A stretch of 64,000 bases of DNA from positions 1-64,000 of the forward strand of contig JAIOHL010000328.1 of NCBI GenBank assembly GCA_019913005.1, read 5' to 3'. A program made the translations under genes and the position numbers. Positions within the stretch are counted from its first letter, which is position 1. Each line of letters starts with the position of its first letter. Under the pieces are notes generated by a model. That model ran no database searches. It saw nothing but the letters and a program-made list of their open reading frames with translations, and was not told the origin of the DNA. Of this stretch, positions 29,643 through 39,976 are shown one piece after another. Source of the stretch: Anaerolineae bacterium (lineage in GTDB: Bacteria; Chloroflexota; Anaerolineae; Aggregatilineales; J027).

Positions 29643-30572
29643 TTGAATACTGTCATGCAATCTGCCATGTCGCTTTGGGGCGGAATTCCTGCTTCGGTAC
29701 GTGGTCTCATTCGTACCATGCGCCCCAAACAGTGGTCAAAAAATGGCTTTGTATTTATGGGCATCCTGTTTGATGCTCGCCTATTTGATCTGGATGCACT
29801 TTGGCGCGTGTTGGTAGCTTTTTGGCTTTTTTCACTGACTGCCAGTTCCGTCTATATCATGAATGACCTTGTGGATATTGAGCGTGATCGGTTGCACCCC
29901 AAAAAGAAAAATCGCCCCCTGCCCTCTGGTCAATTACCCATTGGTCTAGCAAAGACCGCAGCGGTGTTTTTGCCCCTGTTGTCCATTGGTCTAGGCTTTT
30001 TAGTGAATTGGAAATTGGCGGCGGTGCTGGCGGGCTATATGGGCCTGCAAATCGCTTACAGCTTCTATCTCAAAAATCAGGTACTGTTGGATGTTTTTGC
30101 AATCGCGGCAGGCTTTGTTCTGCGCACGATTGCGGGTGTAGTCGCCATTGAAGTCACCAATTTTTCGGCGTGGCTCTATGTCTGCGCGGGGCTGTTATCG
30201 CTGTTTTTGGCGATTGGCAAGCGACGACAAGAATTGGTACTGCTGCAAGGGGATGCCGAAAAAGTCCGCGATACCTACAAGGGTTATAACATGCCCCTGT
30301 TAGATGATATGCTGCGACTGGTCGTCACCAGCGTTGCCCTCGCCTATACCCTGTATGCCGCAGAGTCAGAGACCGCCCTTGTAGATGCTGAATATATGCT
30401 GCTGACCGTGCCATTCGTCTATTACGGCCTATTCCGCTACCTGTATGTGATTCATCGGCTTGGTAAGGGTGGCGACCCTACCGAAGTGCTGTTTGAAGAT
30501 CGGCCATTACTCGTCGGGATTGGATTATGGGGTTTGCTGGTGGTTTTCCTTCTATATGTGGTCGCAAAGTAG
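29643..30572 (+). CDS. UbiA-family prenyltransferase, decaprenyl-phosphate phosphoribosyltransferase-like
   Basis: A membrane protein of about 309 residues with eight to nine hydrophobic helices. The N-terminal MRPKQWSKNGFVF and the NDLVDIERDRLHPKK segment (NDxxDxxxD-like) with a second acidic region are typical of the UbiA subgroup that transfers 5-phosphoribosyl-pyrophosphate to a polyprenyl phosphate (DPPR synthase, as Rv3806c in mycobacteria). Other UbiA roles (quinone, heme or lipid synthesis) are possible. Starts: TTG 29643 has GGAAAGG 11 bases upstream; TTG 29610 lies almost at the predicted transcription start; ATG 29655 is another option. Mevalonate kinase follows after 10 bases, consistent with an isoprenoid context. 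Confidence 0.8.
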   Translation: MNTVMQSAMSLWGGIPASVRGLIRTMRPKQWSKNGFVFMGILFDARLFDLDALWRVLVAFWLFSLTASSVYIMNDLVDIERDRLHPKKKNRPLPSGQLPIGLAKTAAVFLPLLSIGLGFLVNWKLAAVLAGYMGLQIAYSFYLKNQVLLDVFAIAAGFVLRTIAGVVAIEVTNFSAWLYVCAGLLSLFLAIGKRRQELVLLQGDAEKVRDTYKGYNMPLLDDMLRLVVTSVALAYTLYAAESETALVDAEYMLLTVPFVYYGLFRYLYVIHRLGKGGDPTEVLFEDRPLLVGIGLWGLLVVFLLYVVAK

Positions 30573-30582
30573 CCGGGTCGTG

Positions 30583-31527
30583 ATGAAATCTATCGTGGCA
30601 ACCGCCCCCGGTAAATTAATCCTATTTGGCGAACATGCGGTGGTGCATGGGCAGCCTGCTTTGGCCGTGCCATTGACCGCACTGACTGCGACTGTGACCG
30701 CCGAATCCACCCTCCCTAGCAGTGGTCTGCATATTTTGCTACCCGATAGCCGCCACCATCACACCTTGAGGGTCTATCCGGGGAGTGACACCGAAAACGC
30801 GCTGGTCTATACTGCGCAGTTGGTCTTAAAAACGCTCGGTATCACCACCCCACCCGACCTCAAACTCATCCTGCATTCCACTATCCCACTTGCTGCTGGT
30901 TTTGGCAGCGGGGCCGCCGTCAGCGCGGCATTGGCGCAGGCACTATCACAAGCGCTCGGCCATCCGTTGGATCACGAGACCCTAAATGGGTTGGTCTACG
31001 AAGTCGAAAAAATCCATCATGGGACACCCAGCGGCATAGATAACACCGTCATCGTCTATCAAAAACCCGTGTATTTTGTGCGTGGCAAACCATTGGAGAC
31101 CTTCACCATCCCCCGCCCATTTTTGCTGGTAGTCGGTAATCTGGGCCACGCCACTCCAACCCATATCACCGTTGGTGCAGTGCGGGAATTGGCGGAACGC
31201 GAACCCGAACGCATCCAACCGATTTTGGGACGAATTGGGGAAATCGCTAATCAAGCGCGAACCCTGATTGAGACCGGGCAGCCGGATTTGCTTGGCCCAC
31301 TGATGGATGAAAACCACGCCCTGCTGCATGAATTAACTGTTTCAGATGACGAACTCGATCAATTTTGTGCAATGGCAAAACAGGCCGGTGCGATGGGAGC
31401 AAAATTATCGGGTGGGGGTCGCGGTGGCAATATGATTGCCTTAGTAAATGAAAAAACCGCCCCTGCTGTCCAAGAAATCCTCAAACAGGCAGGCGCGGCT
31501 AAAGTTTTTACCACACAGGTGGGTTAA
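30583..31527 (+). CDS. mvk: Mevalonate kinase
   Basis: A 314-residue GHMP kinase. Motif 1: APGKLILFGEHAVVHGQPA. Motif 2, the ATP loop: PLAAGFGSGAAVSAAL (a Gly replaces the second Ser of the common GLGSSAA). Motif 3: KLSGGGRGGNMIAL. The EVEKIHHGTPSGIDNTV segment is diagnostic of mevalonate kinase. It phosphorylates mevalonate, so this organism makes isoprenoids at least partly through the mevalonate route; no other pathway gene is in the window. ATG 30583 is 10 bases after the UbiA stop, and a longer upstream frame overlapping that gene is discarded. Its stop abuts the stop of gyrA on the other strand. Confidence 0.92.
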   Translation: MKSIVATAPGKLILFGEHAVVHGQPALAVPLTALTATVTAESTLPSSGLHILLPDSRHHHTLRVYPGSDTENALVYTAQLVLKTLGITTPPDLKLILHSTIPLAAGFGSGAAVSAALAQALSQALGHPLDHETLNGLVYEVEKIHHGTPSGIDNTVIVYQKPVYFVRGKPLETFTIPRPFLLVVGNLGHATPTHITVGAVRELAEREPERIQPILGRIGEIANQARTLIETGQPDLLGPLMDENHALLHELTVSDDELDQFCAMAKQAGAMGAKLSGGGRGGNMIALVNEKTAPAVQEILKQAGAAKVFTTQVG

Positions 31528-34119
31528 TCATTCTTCGGGATACTGCTCATAGCCGTTATTGCCATTGTCACTGAATTCCGCATCATCGAACAGACCCAGC
31601 ATGGCAGGTTCGGGCGATTCGCTGACAAAACCATTGTCCTCAATCACATCGGCGTTTTCAACGCTGGAGATAGTCGCAGTTTTCTTAGTAATCGGCGGTT
31701 CGACCAATCCCAACCCGCTGATATGTTCACCAATGCCGGGTGAGAAAAACAGTTCCCCACGAAAATCGCGTTTGTAGAGGGGCGCTTTGTTGGTATCTAC
31801 CAGCACGGTGCGTCCGTGAGTGGTAGTGATGATGCTCATCATGCCCGGTTCGATGACTGCCGCCCCCGCCAGCAGTGATTCTTGCCCCTTGAGACCCTTG
31901 TAGGTTCGCACGCCGCCACCCGCACGGCCTTGCACCGGGTAATCGGCTAGTTCGGTGCGTTTGCCGCGACCATCTACCGCCAACACCAAGACTTCTTTGC
32001 CGGGTCGGGCTACGCCTGCCCCCACCACAAAATCCTCTTCGCTGCGAAGTTTGATGCCGCGCATCCCACCCGCCGCAAGACCCGTTGGGCGGACTTCATC
32101 CACCTTAAAGCGAATGGCTTGGGCTTCGTGCGTCACCAATACCATCTCGTCATCATCTTCAACCACATCCACCCGAATCAGGTGGTCGCCTGCTTCCACA
32201 TCAAACACACTGAAACTGTCGGCCCGCATCCCCGGCAAATCTTCCAATCGCAGACGTTTTACTTCGCCGTGATAGGTGCTAAAGAAGGCATACCCCTCGT
32301 TGACGGTAGGCGGCAGGCTCAACATGCTGACGACAGTGTGCGATTCCTTGAGGGCAGATAGACGGTAGAAAAATTCTCCCGCCGCGGGTTCCGCCGCTTG
32401 GGGTAATTGAGACACGGGCAGGGTTGCCACCAAGCCTTCAGGAGTAAATAGGTAGAGCGTGTCAGCCGTCGTCGCACTGACAACCAACGCTGGATAATCG
32501 TCGGCATTGGCAGGAATGGGGGCCAGTTCGTGTTGGAAGGTGCGACTGAGGCGGCCCATTTGTGTCAGTGTGACATAAGTGGCCTCTTGGGGCACGAGCA
32601 AGTCCCCTGCCCGAATATTGGTCGGGGCATCACCCACAATCACTGTGCGGCGGTGATCCGCATATTCTTTGCGGAGGTCCAGCAACTCCCGTTTGACCTC
32701 TACCCGCATCAATTTCGCGCTCGAAAGCAGCATCCGCAAATCTTGGATGAGTTTGACCAGCGCATCATATTCATCCTTGAGCAGTTTGCGTTCCAATTGG
32801 GCCAAACGACGTAGACGCATATCCAAAATGGCGGTGGCCTGTGCTTCTGACAATTTAAAGGTTTCCCGCAAATTGCGACGGGCCGTTTCGGGCGTGCGGG
32901 ATTTACGAATGACCTCAATCACATGGTCAATATCATCCAACGCGATAAGCAACCCCTGTACGATATGGGCACGGGCTTCGGCTTGCGCTAGGTCATATTC
33001 GCTGCGACGGCGGATCACTTCGAGGCGGTGTTCGACGAAGATACGCAGGGACTGCTTGAGGGTTAGAGTACGGGGTTCACCATCCACCAACGACAGCATA
33101 ATGATGCTGAAGGTACTTTGGAGGGGGGTATATTTGAATAATTCCGCCAACACATCGGCAGGGTCAGCAGCCCGCGAAACTTCAATCACAATGCGCAAGC
33201 CCTGACGATCCGATTCATCACGCAAATCCGCCATGCCCTCGACTTTGCCCGTCTGGGCCAATTCCGCGATACGTTCAAGTAAGGCGTTTTTGTTGATCTG
33301 GAAGGGGATTTCGGTGACGATAATCCGGCTGCGTCCCCGGCCCAACTCTTCAAGGTGGACTTTGGCGCGAACGATGACCTTGCCGCGCCCGGTGGCATAT
33401 GCCGAAACGAGCATATCTTCATCATCATCGCGGCCTTTGGTGTAGACCAGACCGCCTGTCGGGAAATCTGGCCCTTTGATAAACTGCATCAAATCCGTGA
33501 CCGAGATGTCGTTTAGTTGCTCCCAATTGTCAAGCATATACATGATGGCATCACACACCTCACCCAAATTATGCGGCGGGATGCTGGTACTCATGCCAAC
33601 CGCAATCCCCGATGAGCCGTTTACCAATAGGTTAGGCAAGCTGGCAGGGAGGACAATCGGTTCTTGTAATGAGCCATCAAAATTATCGGTGAAATCAACC
33701 GTGTTTTTGCCAATGTCGTCTAATAAACGAGTCCCTAAGGCCGCCATACGTGCTTCGGTATAACGCATCGCCGCCGCCGCATCACCGTCAATCGAGCCAA
33801 AATTGCCCTGTCCATCTACCAATTCGTAGCGCATGGAAAAATCTTGGGCCATGCGTACCATCGCTTCGTAGACGGACACATCACCATGCGGGTGATATTT
33901 CCCCAAGACCTCGCCGACGATACGGGCACTCTTGCGATATTCCGAGGTGGCGGTAGAACCCATGTTGTGCATGGCATAGAGTATCCGCCGATGGACGGGT
34001 TTTAGGCCATCCCGCGCATCCGGCAAGGCACGCGACACAATTACGCTCATGGCGTAATCCAGATAGGCGTCGCGCATTTCTTCGTTGATATTTCGCTGTC
34101 GAACCAGACCTGTTTCCAT
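31528..34119 (-). CDS. gyrA: DNA gyrase subunit A
   Basis: An 863-residue type IIA topoisomerase subunit. Seen: [34 protein letters not shown] at the N-terminus (in parts), the winged-helix region with catalytic Y120 ([12 protein letters not shown]), and a C-terminal beta-pinwheel domain with a GyrA-box-like [12 protein letters not shown]. The quinolone-determining loop reads [13 protein letters not shown]81 and E85 stand where E. coli has Ser83 and Asp87. A GAGGGG site is eight bases before the ATG. gyrB is not in the window. An acidic C-terminal tail (about 820-863) is variable in the family. ParC is the alternative, but the pinwheel and single-copy context favour GyrA. Confidence 0.95.
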   Translation of the reverse strand: METGLVRQRNINEEMRDAYLDYAMSVIVSRALPDARDGLKPVHRRILYAMHNMGSTATSEYRKSARIVGEVLGKYHPHGDVSVYEAMVRMAQDFSMRYELVDGQGNFGSIDGDAAAAMRYTEARMAALGTRLLDDIGKNTVDFTDNFDGSLQEPIVLPASLPNLLVNGSSGIAVGMSTSIPPHNLGEVCDAIMYMLDNWEQLNDISVTDLMQFIKGPDFPTGGLVYTKGRDDDEDMLVSAYATGRGKVIVRAKVHLEELGRGRSRIIVTEIPFQINKNALLERIAELAQTGKVEGMADLRDESDRQGLRIVIEVSRAADPADVLAELFKYTPLQSTFSIIMLSLVDGEPRTLTLKQSLRIFVEHRLEVIRRRSEYDLAQAEARAHIVQGLLIALDDIDHVIEVIRKSRTPETARRNLRETFKLSEAQATAILDMRLRRLAQLERKLLKDEYDALVKLIQDLRMLLSSAKLMRVEVKRELLDLRKEYADHRRTVIVGDAPTNIRAGDLLVPQEATYVTLTQMGRLSRTFQHELAPIPANADDYPALVVSATTADTLYLFTPEGLVATLPVSQLPQAAEPAAGEFFYRLSALKESHTVVSMLSLPPTVNEGYAFFSTYHGEVKRLRLEDLPGMRADSFSVFDVEAGDHLIRVDVVEDDDEMVLVTHEAQAIRFKVDEVRPTGLAAGGMRGIKLRSEEDFVVGAGVARPGKEVLVLAVDGRGKRTELADYPVQGRAGGGVRTYKGLKGQESLLAGAAVIEPGMMSIITTTHGRTVLVDTNKAPLYKRDFRGELFFSPGIGEHISGLGLVEPPITKKTATISSVENADVIEDNGFVSESPEPAMLGLFDDAEFSDNGNNGYEQYPEE

Positions 34120-34184
34120 TCAAAAACCCCTCGTGCCGCGCTGATAAATACGCTGGGTTCGCATCAAATCCCCAAAATGGGGCA

Positions 34185-34214
34185 ACTATACGCGATATGA
34201 AGATGATTTGTCAA
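34185..34214 (-). promoter_or_regulatory. gyrA promoter
   Basis: On the minus strand, consensus TTGACA (34209-34214), 18 bases, TATAGT (34185-34190). A small CCCC/GGGG hairpin lies near the transcription start. Confidence 0.75.
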
Positions 34215-34228
34215 ACACCCATCGTGAT

Positions 34229-34242
34229 AGAACGAGTGTTCT
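34229..34242. promoter_or_regulatory. SOS/LexA-like box upstream of gyrA
   Basis: AGAAC-GAGT-GTTCT, a perfect match to GAAC-N4-GTTC with one extra paired base on each side. It sits 14 bases upstream of the -35 of gyrA and has the same core as the box at the recA promoter in this window. Confidence 0.6.
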
Positions 34243-34314
34243 TTATTTTACCATAATCGCTTAAATTAGCCAAGTTAAATCTGGATGAAAACTATGGGAA
34301 AATTAATGGGGATT

Positions 34315-34746
34315 CTAGCTCTTGGATTTCCCGCGCCTGCCTGCTCGCTTGTTGGGTTTCTTATATAACCATTTGCGGATGGGTCGAGTGCTGTTCTGGA
34401 CAAATGAAATAATCATTGCCAAGCCAAGAAATCCAATTAGAAGAGCCGAAACCAACCCACAGAATAAGCCAAAATCAAGATCAGTGAGTTCGGTCATAGA
34501 ATCATATACGATTCCGACAGGCAGAACCACAAACATCAGCCCAAATGTGAGAAGGAAAAGCAGCACCAATGGGTTTTGAACTCGTAGAGTTCCTGTCAGC
34601 AAGCGCTGAAGAAACATCCCTTCCATCCGGGCATATTCTCTTGAAGAGTCAAATGGATCAAGCCCAGTTTGACGGCCTCGATTGCGATAGCCAACTTCGC
34701 CGGGATTATAAGTACGGGGTTTGGGGGTATACGTTTTTTTGGGCAT
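34315..34746 (-). CDS. Small basic membrane protein of unknown function
   Basis: A 143-residue protein. A basic, Tyr/Arg-rich N-terminus (1-45) is followed by two transmembrane helices (about 59-79, PLVLLFLLTFGLMFVVLPVG, and 92-114, LFCGLVSALLIGFLGLAMII), and the C-terminus is very basic (KKPNKRAGRRGKSKS). Both ends are probably cytoplasmic. No family recognised. It lies between rpoC and gyrA on the same strand and probably has its own promoter (TATAAT at 34782-34787, minus strand). Confidence 0.6.
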   Translation of the reverse strand: MPKKTYTPKPRTYNPGEVGYRNRGRQTGLDPFDSSREYARMEGMFLQRLLTGTLRVQNPLVLLFLLTFGLMFVVLPVGIVYDSMTELTDLDFGLFCGLVSALLIGFLGLAMIISFVQNSTRPIRKWLYKKPNKRAGRRGKSKS

Positions 34747-34781
34747 ATGTTTTATAAACCCATTAATTGAGTGATAATTCT

Positions 34782-34787
34782 ATTATA
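34782..34787 (-). promoter_or_regulatory. -10 element before the small membrane protein
   Basis: TATAAT on the minus strand, 35 bases before the ATG at 34746. No clear -35 can be seen because this area also holds the rpoC terminator. Confidence 0.35.
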
Positions 34788-34789
34788 TG

Positions 34790-34835
34790 AAATAAAAACA
34801 TAAGGACGCAGCCCCCAAAAATTGAGGCTACGTCC
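34790..34835 (-). terminator. rpoC terminator
   Basis: Minus-strand stem GGACGTAGCC/GGCTGCGTCC (one internal mismatch), followed by TTATGTTTTTATTT, located 37 bases after the rpoC stop. Confidence 0.7.
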
Positions 34836-34872
34836 CTGTGAATTTACTTAGATCGAGGGTTGGCTTGGTCTT

Positions 34873-37800
34873 TTAGTCCTCACCGTAGGGGTCGGAGTCG
34901 AGTTCGGCTTCTTCTTCCTCGAAGTCCACTTCAACCTCTTCGTCCTCTTCCTCAAATTCGCCTTCAGCGTCGTCGTCTACATCAAGGGCCAGAGCGCCGT
35001 CTACAAAGTCGCCATCTTCTTCGTCGTAGTCGTACTCATCCTCGTACTCATCCTCGGCCTCATCCGCCGCCAATGCGCCTTGCTCGGCAAGGTCAATGGT
35101 CGGGGCAATGATGTCGCGGTCTTTATAGGTATGGAACCCTGTACCCGCCGGGATGAGCTTCCCGATGATGACGTTTTCCTTTAGACCAAACAGGCGGTCA
35201 ACTTTGCCTTCAATCGCTGCCCCGGCCAACACTTTGATGGTGTGTTGGAAGCTGGCGGCGCTGAGGAAGCTGTCCGTGCTGAGGGCAGCTTTGGTGATAC
35301 CCAGCAGGACTGGAACACCCGCAGCAGGCTCCTTGCCCTCCCCCAACAGACGATCATTCATGTTCAGCAGAGCCAATTTATCAATCAATTCGCCGGGGAG
35401 CATTCCGCTGTCCCCGCTGCGGGTGATTTGCACTTTGCTCAACATCTTGCGGATCATGATTTCAAAGTGTTTGTCGGCGATGTTCACACCCTGATTACGA
35501 TAGACATCCTGCAATTCGTTCAACAGATACAATTGCGTGGCATCAGCACCCAACACACGCAAAATACGGTGGGGGTTCTTGGAGCCTTCGGTCAACTGCT
35601 CACCGGGGGCAACCGTGACACCATCGGCAATGCCTTCGCACAAGCGGGCGCTAGACGGAATTTCATATTCAACCGTCTCGACTTTCTCGTAACGGATGTA
35701 GAGCTTATGGCCCTCGACATGCACCGTACCATTCATGCGGGCACGGATTTCACCATCGCCATTGGCTTCGGCAGCAATAATCTGGCCTTCGCGGATATTC
35801 GCCTCATCTTCGACCTGCAAATCCCAGCCGATTGGAATGTCATGCTCCTCGTTGAAGACCTTGCTATCAATAATGCGGGCGATACGAACATCCCCCTGCT
35901 TATCAAAGCGCAGCATCCCACCGATGTCGGTCATGACGGCCTCGCCTTTAGGATTCTTGCGGGCCTCAAAGATTTCTTCCACGCGCGGCAGACCGCTGGT
36001 GATGTCACCGGAGGCTTCTGCCGTACCGCCTGTGTGGAATGTACGCAGCGTCAACTGGGTACCGGGTTCACCGATGGATTGGGCAGCGACGATACCAACA
36101 GCCTCCCCAATACGCACCAACTCACCACGACCCAAGTCACGGCCATAGCAGTAAGCACAAATACCGTGAATCAGGGCACAGGTCATGGGGCTGCGAACGT
36201 AAATCGTCTCAACATTCGCCTCAACCAATGCGTCCGCCACTTCCTCGGTAATCATTTCGTTGCGATCAACAATGATCTCGCCCGTGCGAGGGTCAATTGC
36301 TGCTCTGGCTGCCAAACGACCTAAGATACGTTCTTGGTAAGACTGCCCTGCGATATTCGCTTCGGGCTTATGGCGGTTGTTTTCGTGATGCGGATTCAAA
36401 ATCCAGATCCCGGCGTGCGTACCGCAGTCTTGGCGGTTCACAATCACGTCTTGGGCCACGTCCACCAAACGGCGAGTCATATAACCAGCGTCAGCGGTAC
36501 GGAGTGCGGTGTCGGCTTGACCTTTACGCGCACCATGTGTACTGATGAAGTATTCCAGCGCGGTCAACCCCATACGGAAGTGACTGCGGATGGGCAGGTC
36601 AATGATACGGCCAGACGGGTCAGCCATCAGACCACGCATACCCGCAATCTGAGTGATGGGGCCGAAGCCACCTTTGGTCGAGCCAGAGATCGCCATAACC
36701 GCGATGGGGCCAAATGGATCAAGCGTGTTGCGGATAATGTTTTGCAGCTTATCCTTCGCCATGTTCCAGTTATCAATCGTGCTCTGATACCGTTCTTCTT
36801 CGGTGAGCAGACCACGACGCCAGTTACGTTCCGCCTCATTCACAGCGCGATCCGCGTTCGCCAAAATTTCTTCACGTTCTTCGGGCACAGTGATGTCGAA
36901 AATCGAAATCGTCGTACCGGAGATCGTGGCATAGTGGAAGCCGAGATTCTTGACCGCATCCACAATGTCGGTGGTGCGATCTGAGCCAAAACGCTGATAA
37001 GTGATCGCTACAAGGTCTTGCAACTGTTTCTTGCCAAATGTGCCCTGCTGGAAGCGCAGTTCATCCGGCAAAATGCGGTTGAAGATGGCACGACCCACTG
37101 TACATACTTCGGGTTGGGCAGGCAATGGTATGTCGGGCGAATCAAAGTAATTGCCCAACAAAATCGGCGTATGTAACCCGACAATCCCCAATTGATAGAG
37201 GGCTTCCACTTCGTCAAGATCAACCACGTGGCGGCGTTCCATCAAGTTGGAAACCACGAAGGGGTATTTCTTCTTGTTGATGAGTTGCTGGCCTTCATAG
37301 GCGTTGTAGATGATGACATCTACTTCACCATTGACCAGCCCCTCAAACAGCAGGGTTGTCGCGTCCTTGCCCTTGATGACCTTGCCCAAGTCGTTGACTT
37401 CATCGTGATAGACAACAATTTCGTTCCCAAGATCAAGGTTACGGGCACGGGTTGTTTTGCTGCCAGCGGTGTTATGCGCCACGCCGATGCGTACACCCGC
37501 ATTTTCGAGGGTTGACCAATAACGATATTTATCGGCGTCCTCGTGTTTGCAGATGATTTCAGCGGTGGGATCCATCGTCATATAGTAGATACCCAACACC
37601 ATGTCTTTGTTGGGACCAACGACGGGCGAACCGTCAGCAGGCTTCAGCAGGTTGCGGCTGCTCAACATCAATTCGCGTGCTTCCTGAACCGCTTTCTGGC
37701 TCAAGGGCACGTGCATCGCCATTTGGTCGCCGTCAAAGTCAGCATTAAAGGCCGCACAGACCAACGGGTGAATCTGAATCGCCTTGCCTTCCACCAACTG

Positions 37801-39618
37801 TGGTTCAAATGCTTGAATACCCAAGCGGTGCAGCGTTGGCGCACGATTCAACAACACAGGGCGGTCTTTGATAACTTCTTCCAAGACTTCCCAAACTTCG
37901 GGACGTTCGCGCTCAATAATACGTTTCGCACCTTTGACGTTGCTGGCGTAGTTTTCAGCCACCAGTCGGCCAATGACGAAGGGGCGATAGAGTTCCAGCG
38001 CCATCGTCTTGGGCAAACCGCATTGATGCAGTTTGAGGTTGGGGCCAATTACGATAACCGAGCGGCCTGAATAGTCCACACGTTTACCCAACAGATTACG
38101 GCGGAAACGGCCCTTCTTCCCCTTGAGCATATTGCTTAGGGATTTCAATTCGCGGCGACCACGACGGCTGAGGGCACGGCCACGCTGCCCATTGTCAATT
38201 AAGCTGTCCACAGCCTCTTGGAGCATACGCTTTTCGTTGCGGACGATGACATCCGGCGCACCCAATTCCAACAGACGCTTGAGGCGGTTGTTGCGGTTAA
38301 TCACACGGCGATAGAGATCGTTTAAGTCGCTGGTCGCAAAACGACCACCATCCAACTGCACCATCGGGCGCAAATCGGGCGGGATAACAGGCAGTACGGT
38401 CAAAATCATCCACTCAGGACGATTATTGCTGACACGCAGGGCTTCCACAACGCGCAAACGTTGGGTGGCTTTCTTGCGGCGCTGTTTCGAACGAGTGGTA
38501 CGAACTTCCTGCCACAGTTCTTTGGCGAGCTTGTCCAAATCCATATTTTTCAGGATTTCATAGAACGCCTCGGCCCCCATATCGGCCTTAAAGACCTGTC
38601 CATATTTGGCCTTGAGGTTGCGATAATCCTGCTCACCCAAAAATTGGACGGGTTGCAGATTTTCGAGGTCACGCTTGGTCTTGCTTGCTTTGTCCCGAAC
38701 ATCTTCGAGACGGGCATCATAATCCATGCGCAGAGATTCGATCTGATCGGCGGCAGAATTGGTGATTTCGTCTACCTGTGCATCCAAGGATGCCAAATCA
38801 GCGGTGCGCTGTTCATCAATTTCAGCCATGATTTCATTCAGGCGAGCCGTCGCAGCCGCATTCACGAGTTCAAGGTGCTGATTACTAACCTTGTCGCCTT
38901 TGCGGACAATGATGGAACCAGCATTGGTAAACTCAATTTCAGAGTCCAACGCCTTGCCGAGATTCTTTTCAATCTGGGTCTGAATCCGCTGTCCTTCTGC
39001 CGTCACCGCTTCAGATAGGCGCTCCTGTTCACGAATATAATGATCGTGAATAGCATCAATATCTTGTTGCAGCTTGGATAAGGTCTCATCACGGGTTAAC
39101 AGAATGCCGTTGACCTGTGTATCCAATTCGCCAATGACCTGTTCTTCTTGGCGCTGAATTTCCTCAGATAAACGCCCCAATGCCTTGTTACGGGCATCAT
39201 GGTCAACAGTGGTGATGACATACTGCGCGAAATACAATACTCGGTCTAGGTCGCGGCGGTTAACATCCAACAATAAGCCAAGATAGCTGGGCACACGACG
39301 GGTGTACCACACATGCGCCACCGGGGCAGCCAATTCAATATGCCCCATACGTTCACGGCGTACTGAAGCGCGGGTGACTTCTACCCCGCACTTATCACAA
39401 ATGATACCCTTATAGCGGATGTTTTTATATTTACCGCAATAACACTGCCAGTCCTTGGTTGGGCCAAAAATCGCCTCACAAAAGAGGCCATCCTTTTCGG
39501 GCCGCAGGCGGCGATAGTTGATGGTTTCCGGCTTCGTTACCTCACCATAAGACCACGACCTGATTTGCTCAGGTGAGGCAAGGCTAATACGCAAAGCACT
39601 AAAGTCTTTCGCCTCCAA
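34873..39618 (-). CDS. rpoC: DNA-directed RNA polymerase subunit beta'
   Basis: A 1581-residue subunit carrying the catalytic magnesium motif [10 protein letters not shown]. The first zinc site is near the N-terminus ([19 protein letters not shown]) and the second includes [13 protein letters not shown]. Between about residues 145 and 330 lies a long charged coiled-coil insertion (for example [21 protein letters not shown]), and the last 64 residues (1518-1581) are a highly acidic tail with 38 Asp/Glu. Insertions at the first position occur in several phyla; the tail is unusual. AGGAGG lies seven bases before the ATG. rpoB, normally directly upstream, is absent: an acetyltransferase gene occupies that place. 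The gene has its own promoter and a roughly 280-base leader. Confidence 0.97.
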   Translation of the reverse strand: MEAKDFSALRISLASPEQIRSWSYGEVTKPETINYRRLRPEKDGLFCEAIFGPTKDWQCYCGKYKNIRYKGIICDKCGVEVTRASVRRERMGHIELAAPVAHVWYTRRVPSYLGLLLDVNRRDLDRVLYFAQYVITTVDHDARNKALGRLSEEIQRQEEQVIGELDTQVNGILLTRDETLSKLQQDIDAIHDHYIREQERLSEAVTAEGQRIQTQIEKNLGKALDSEIEFTNAGSIIVRKGDKVSNQHLELVNAAATARLNEIMAEIDEQRTADLASLDAQVDEITNSAADQIESLRMDYDARLEDVRDKASKTKRDLENLQPVQFLGEQDYRNLKAKYGQVFKADMGAEAFYEILKNMDLDKLAKELWQEVRTTRSKQRRKKATQRLRVVEALRVSNNRPEWMILTVLPVIPPDLRPMVQLDGGRFATSDLNDLYRRVINRNNRLKRLLELGAPDVIVRNEKRMLQEAVDSLIDNGQRGRALSRRGRRELKSLSNMLKGKKGRFRRNLLGKRVDYSGRSVIVIGPNLKLHQCGLPKTMALELYRPFVIGRLVAENYASNVKGAKRIIERERPEVWEVLEEVIKDRPVLLNRAPTLHRLGIQAFEPQLVEGKAIQIHPLVCAAFNADFDGDQMAMHVPLSQKAVQEARELMLSSRNLLKPADGSPVVGPNKDMVLGIYYMTMDPTAEIICKHEDADKYRYWSTLENAGVRIGVAHNTAGSKTTRARNLDLGNEIVVYHDEVNDLGKVIKGKDATTLLFEGLVNGEVDVIIYNAYEGQQLINKKKYPFVVSNLMERRHVVDLDEVEALYQLGIVGLHTPILLGNYFDSPDIPLPAQPEVCTVGRAIFNRILPDELRFQQGTFGKKQLQDLVAITYQRFGSDRTTDIVDAVKNLGFHYATISGTTISIFDITVPEEREEILANADRAVNEAERNWRRGLLTEEERYQSTIDNWNMAKDKLQNIIRNTLDPFGPIAVMAISGSTKGGFGPITQIAGMRGLMADPSGRIIDLPIRSHFRMGLTALEYFISTHGARKGQADTALRTADAGYMTRRLVDVAQDVIVNRQDCGTHAGIWILNPHHENNRHKPEANIAGQSYQERILGRLAARAAIDPRTGEIIVDRNEMITEEVADALVEANVETIYVRSPMTCALIHGICAYCYGRDLGRGELVRIGEAVGIVAAQSIGEPGTQLTLRTFHTGGTAEASGDITSGLPRVEEIFEARKNPKGEAVMTDIGGMLRFDKQGDVRIARIIDSKVFNEEHDIPIGWDLQVEDEANIREGQIIAAEANGDGEIRARMNGTVHVEGHKLYIRYEKVETVEYEIPSSARLCEGIADGVTVAPGEQLTEGSKNPHRILRVLGADATQLYLLNELQDVYRNQGVNIADKHFEIMIRKMLSKVQITRSGDSGMLPGELIDKLALLNMNDRLLGEGKEPAAGVPVLLGITKAALSTDSFLSAASFQHTIKVLAGAAIEGKVDRLFGLKENVIIGKLIPAGTGFHTYKDRDIIAPTIDLAEQGALAADEAEDEYEDEYDYDEEDGDFVDGALALDVDDDAEGEFEEEDEEVEVDFEEEEAELDSDPYGED

Positions 39619-39650
39619 TGGGACGCCCTCCTGAATTAGTGTAAATACCC

Positions 39651-39797
39651 TTACGATTGATCACTAAATTCACAAATACTGCCATAACAGTGGATAAGGA
39701 TGAAGACCGTGCGAGGGAATTGGGTTTTGTCCGGTTTAGCGATCATCTGGTCTTCGTGGGCTTGCGACATTTGACGCAGCGGCACAACTTTTCGCAT
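39651..39797 (-). CDS. Candidate 48-residue leader ORF upstream of rpoC
   Basis: An open frame on the minus strand from ATG 39797 to TAA 39651, ending 32 bases before rpoC and lying wholly in its leader. The predicted peptide begins [12 protein letters not shown] and ends CEFSDQS. GAGAGA lies about 11 bases upstream of the ATG, a weak ribosome binding site. Coding status is unproven and chance occurrence is possible. If translated, it could be a leader peptide affecting rpoC expression. Confidence 0.3.
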   Translation of the reverse strand: MRKVVPLRQMSQAHEDQMIAKPDKTQFPRTVFILIHCYGSICEFSDQS

Positions 39798-39819
39798 AGT
39801 TTAGGGATTCTCTCAGGCA

Positions 39820-39850
39820 ATAAAAAAAGCTCCTAAAGCCTAATGGCCTA
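39820..39850 (-). promoter_or_regulatory. Attenuator-like element in the rpoC leader
   Basis: In the transcript, CTAGGCC-ATTA-GGCTTTAG can fold imperfectly and is followed four bases later by seven U. Flanking GGCA and TGCC could pair around it as an alternative fold. This looks like a weak terminator or attenuator about 50-75 bases after the transcription start. Confidence 0.35.
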
Positions 39851-39903
39851 GTGCCTGATTTTGTGACCGGACATTCCTCTCATTCATATGTATTGAAACT
39901 TAT

Positions 39904-39932
39904 AGTATAGGCCGAATGAAAAAGTATGTCAA
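39904..39932 (-). promoter_or_regulatory. rpoC promoter
   Basis: Minus strand TTGACA (39927-39932), 17 bases, TATACT (39904-39909): near consensus. Together with the leader (39619 to about 39897) it accounts for the 358-base stretch between rpoC and the upstream acetyltransferase gene. Confidence 0.85.
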
Positions 39933-39976
39933 GGTTTTTTAACGTAGAATTTTGAAATTAGGGAGAGATTTAAACT

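Noticed and set aside
30460..30582. A longer start for mevalonate kinase inside the UbiA gene
   Set aside because: The extra 41 residues are out-of-frame reading of the UbiA gene, and the kinase N-terminal motif begins right after ATG 30583.
35242..36324. A 360-codon open frame on the plus strand inside rpoC
   Set aside because: It lies fully antisense to the strongly conserved second half of rpoC, has no ribosome binding site or domain, and mirrors the codon bias of the real gene.
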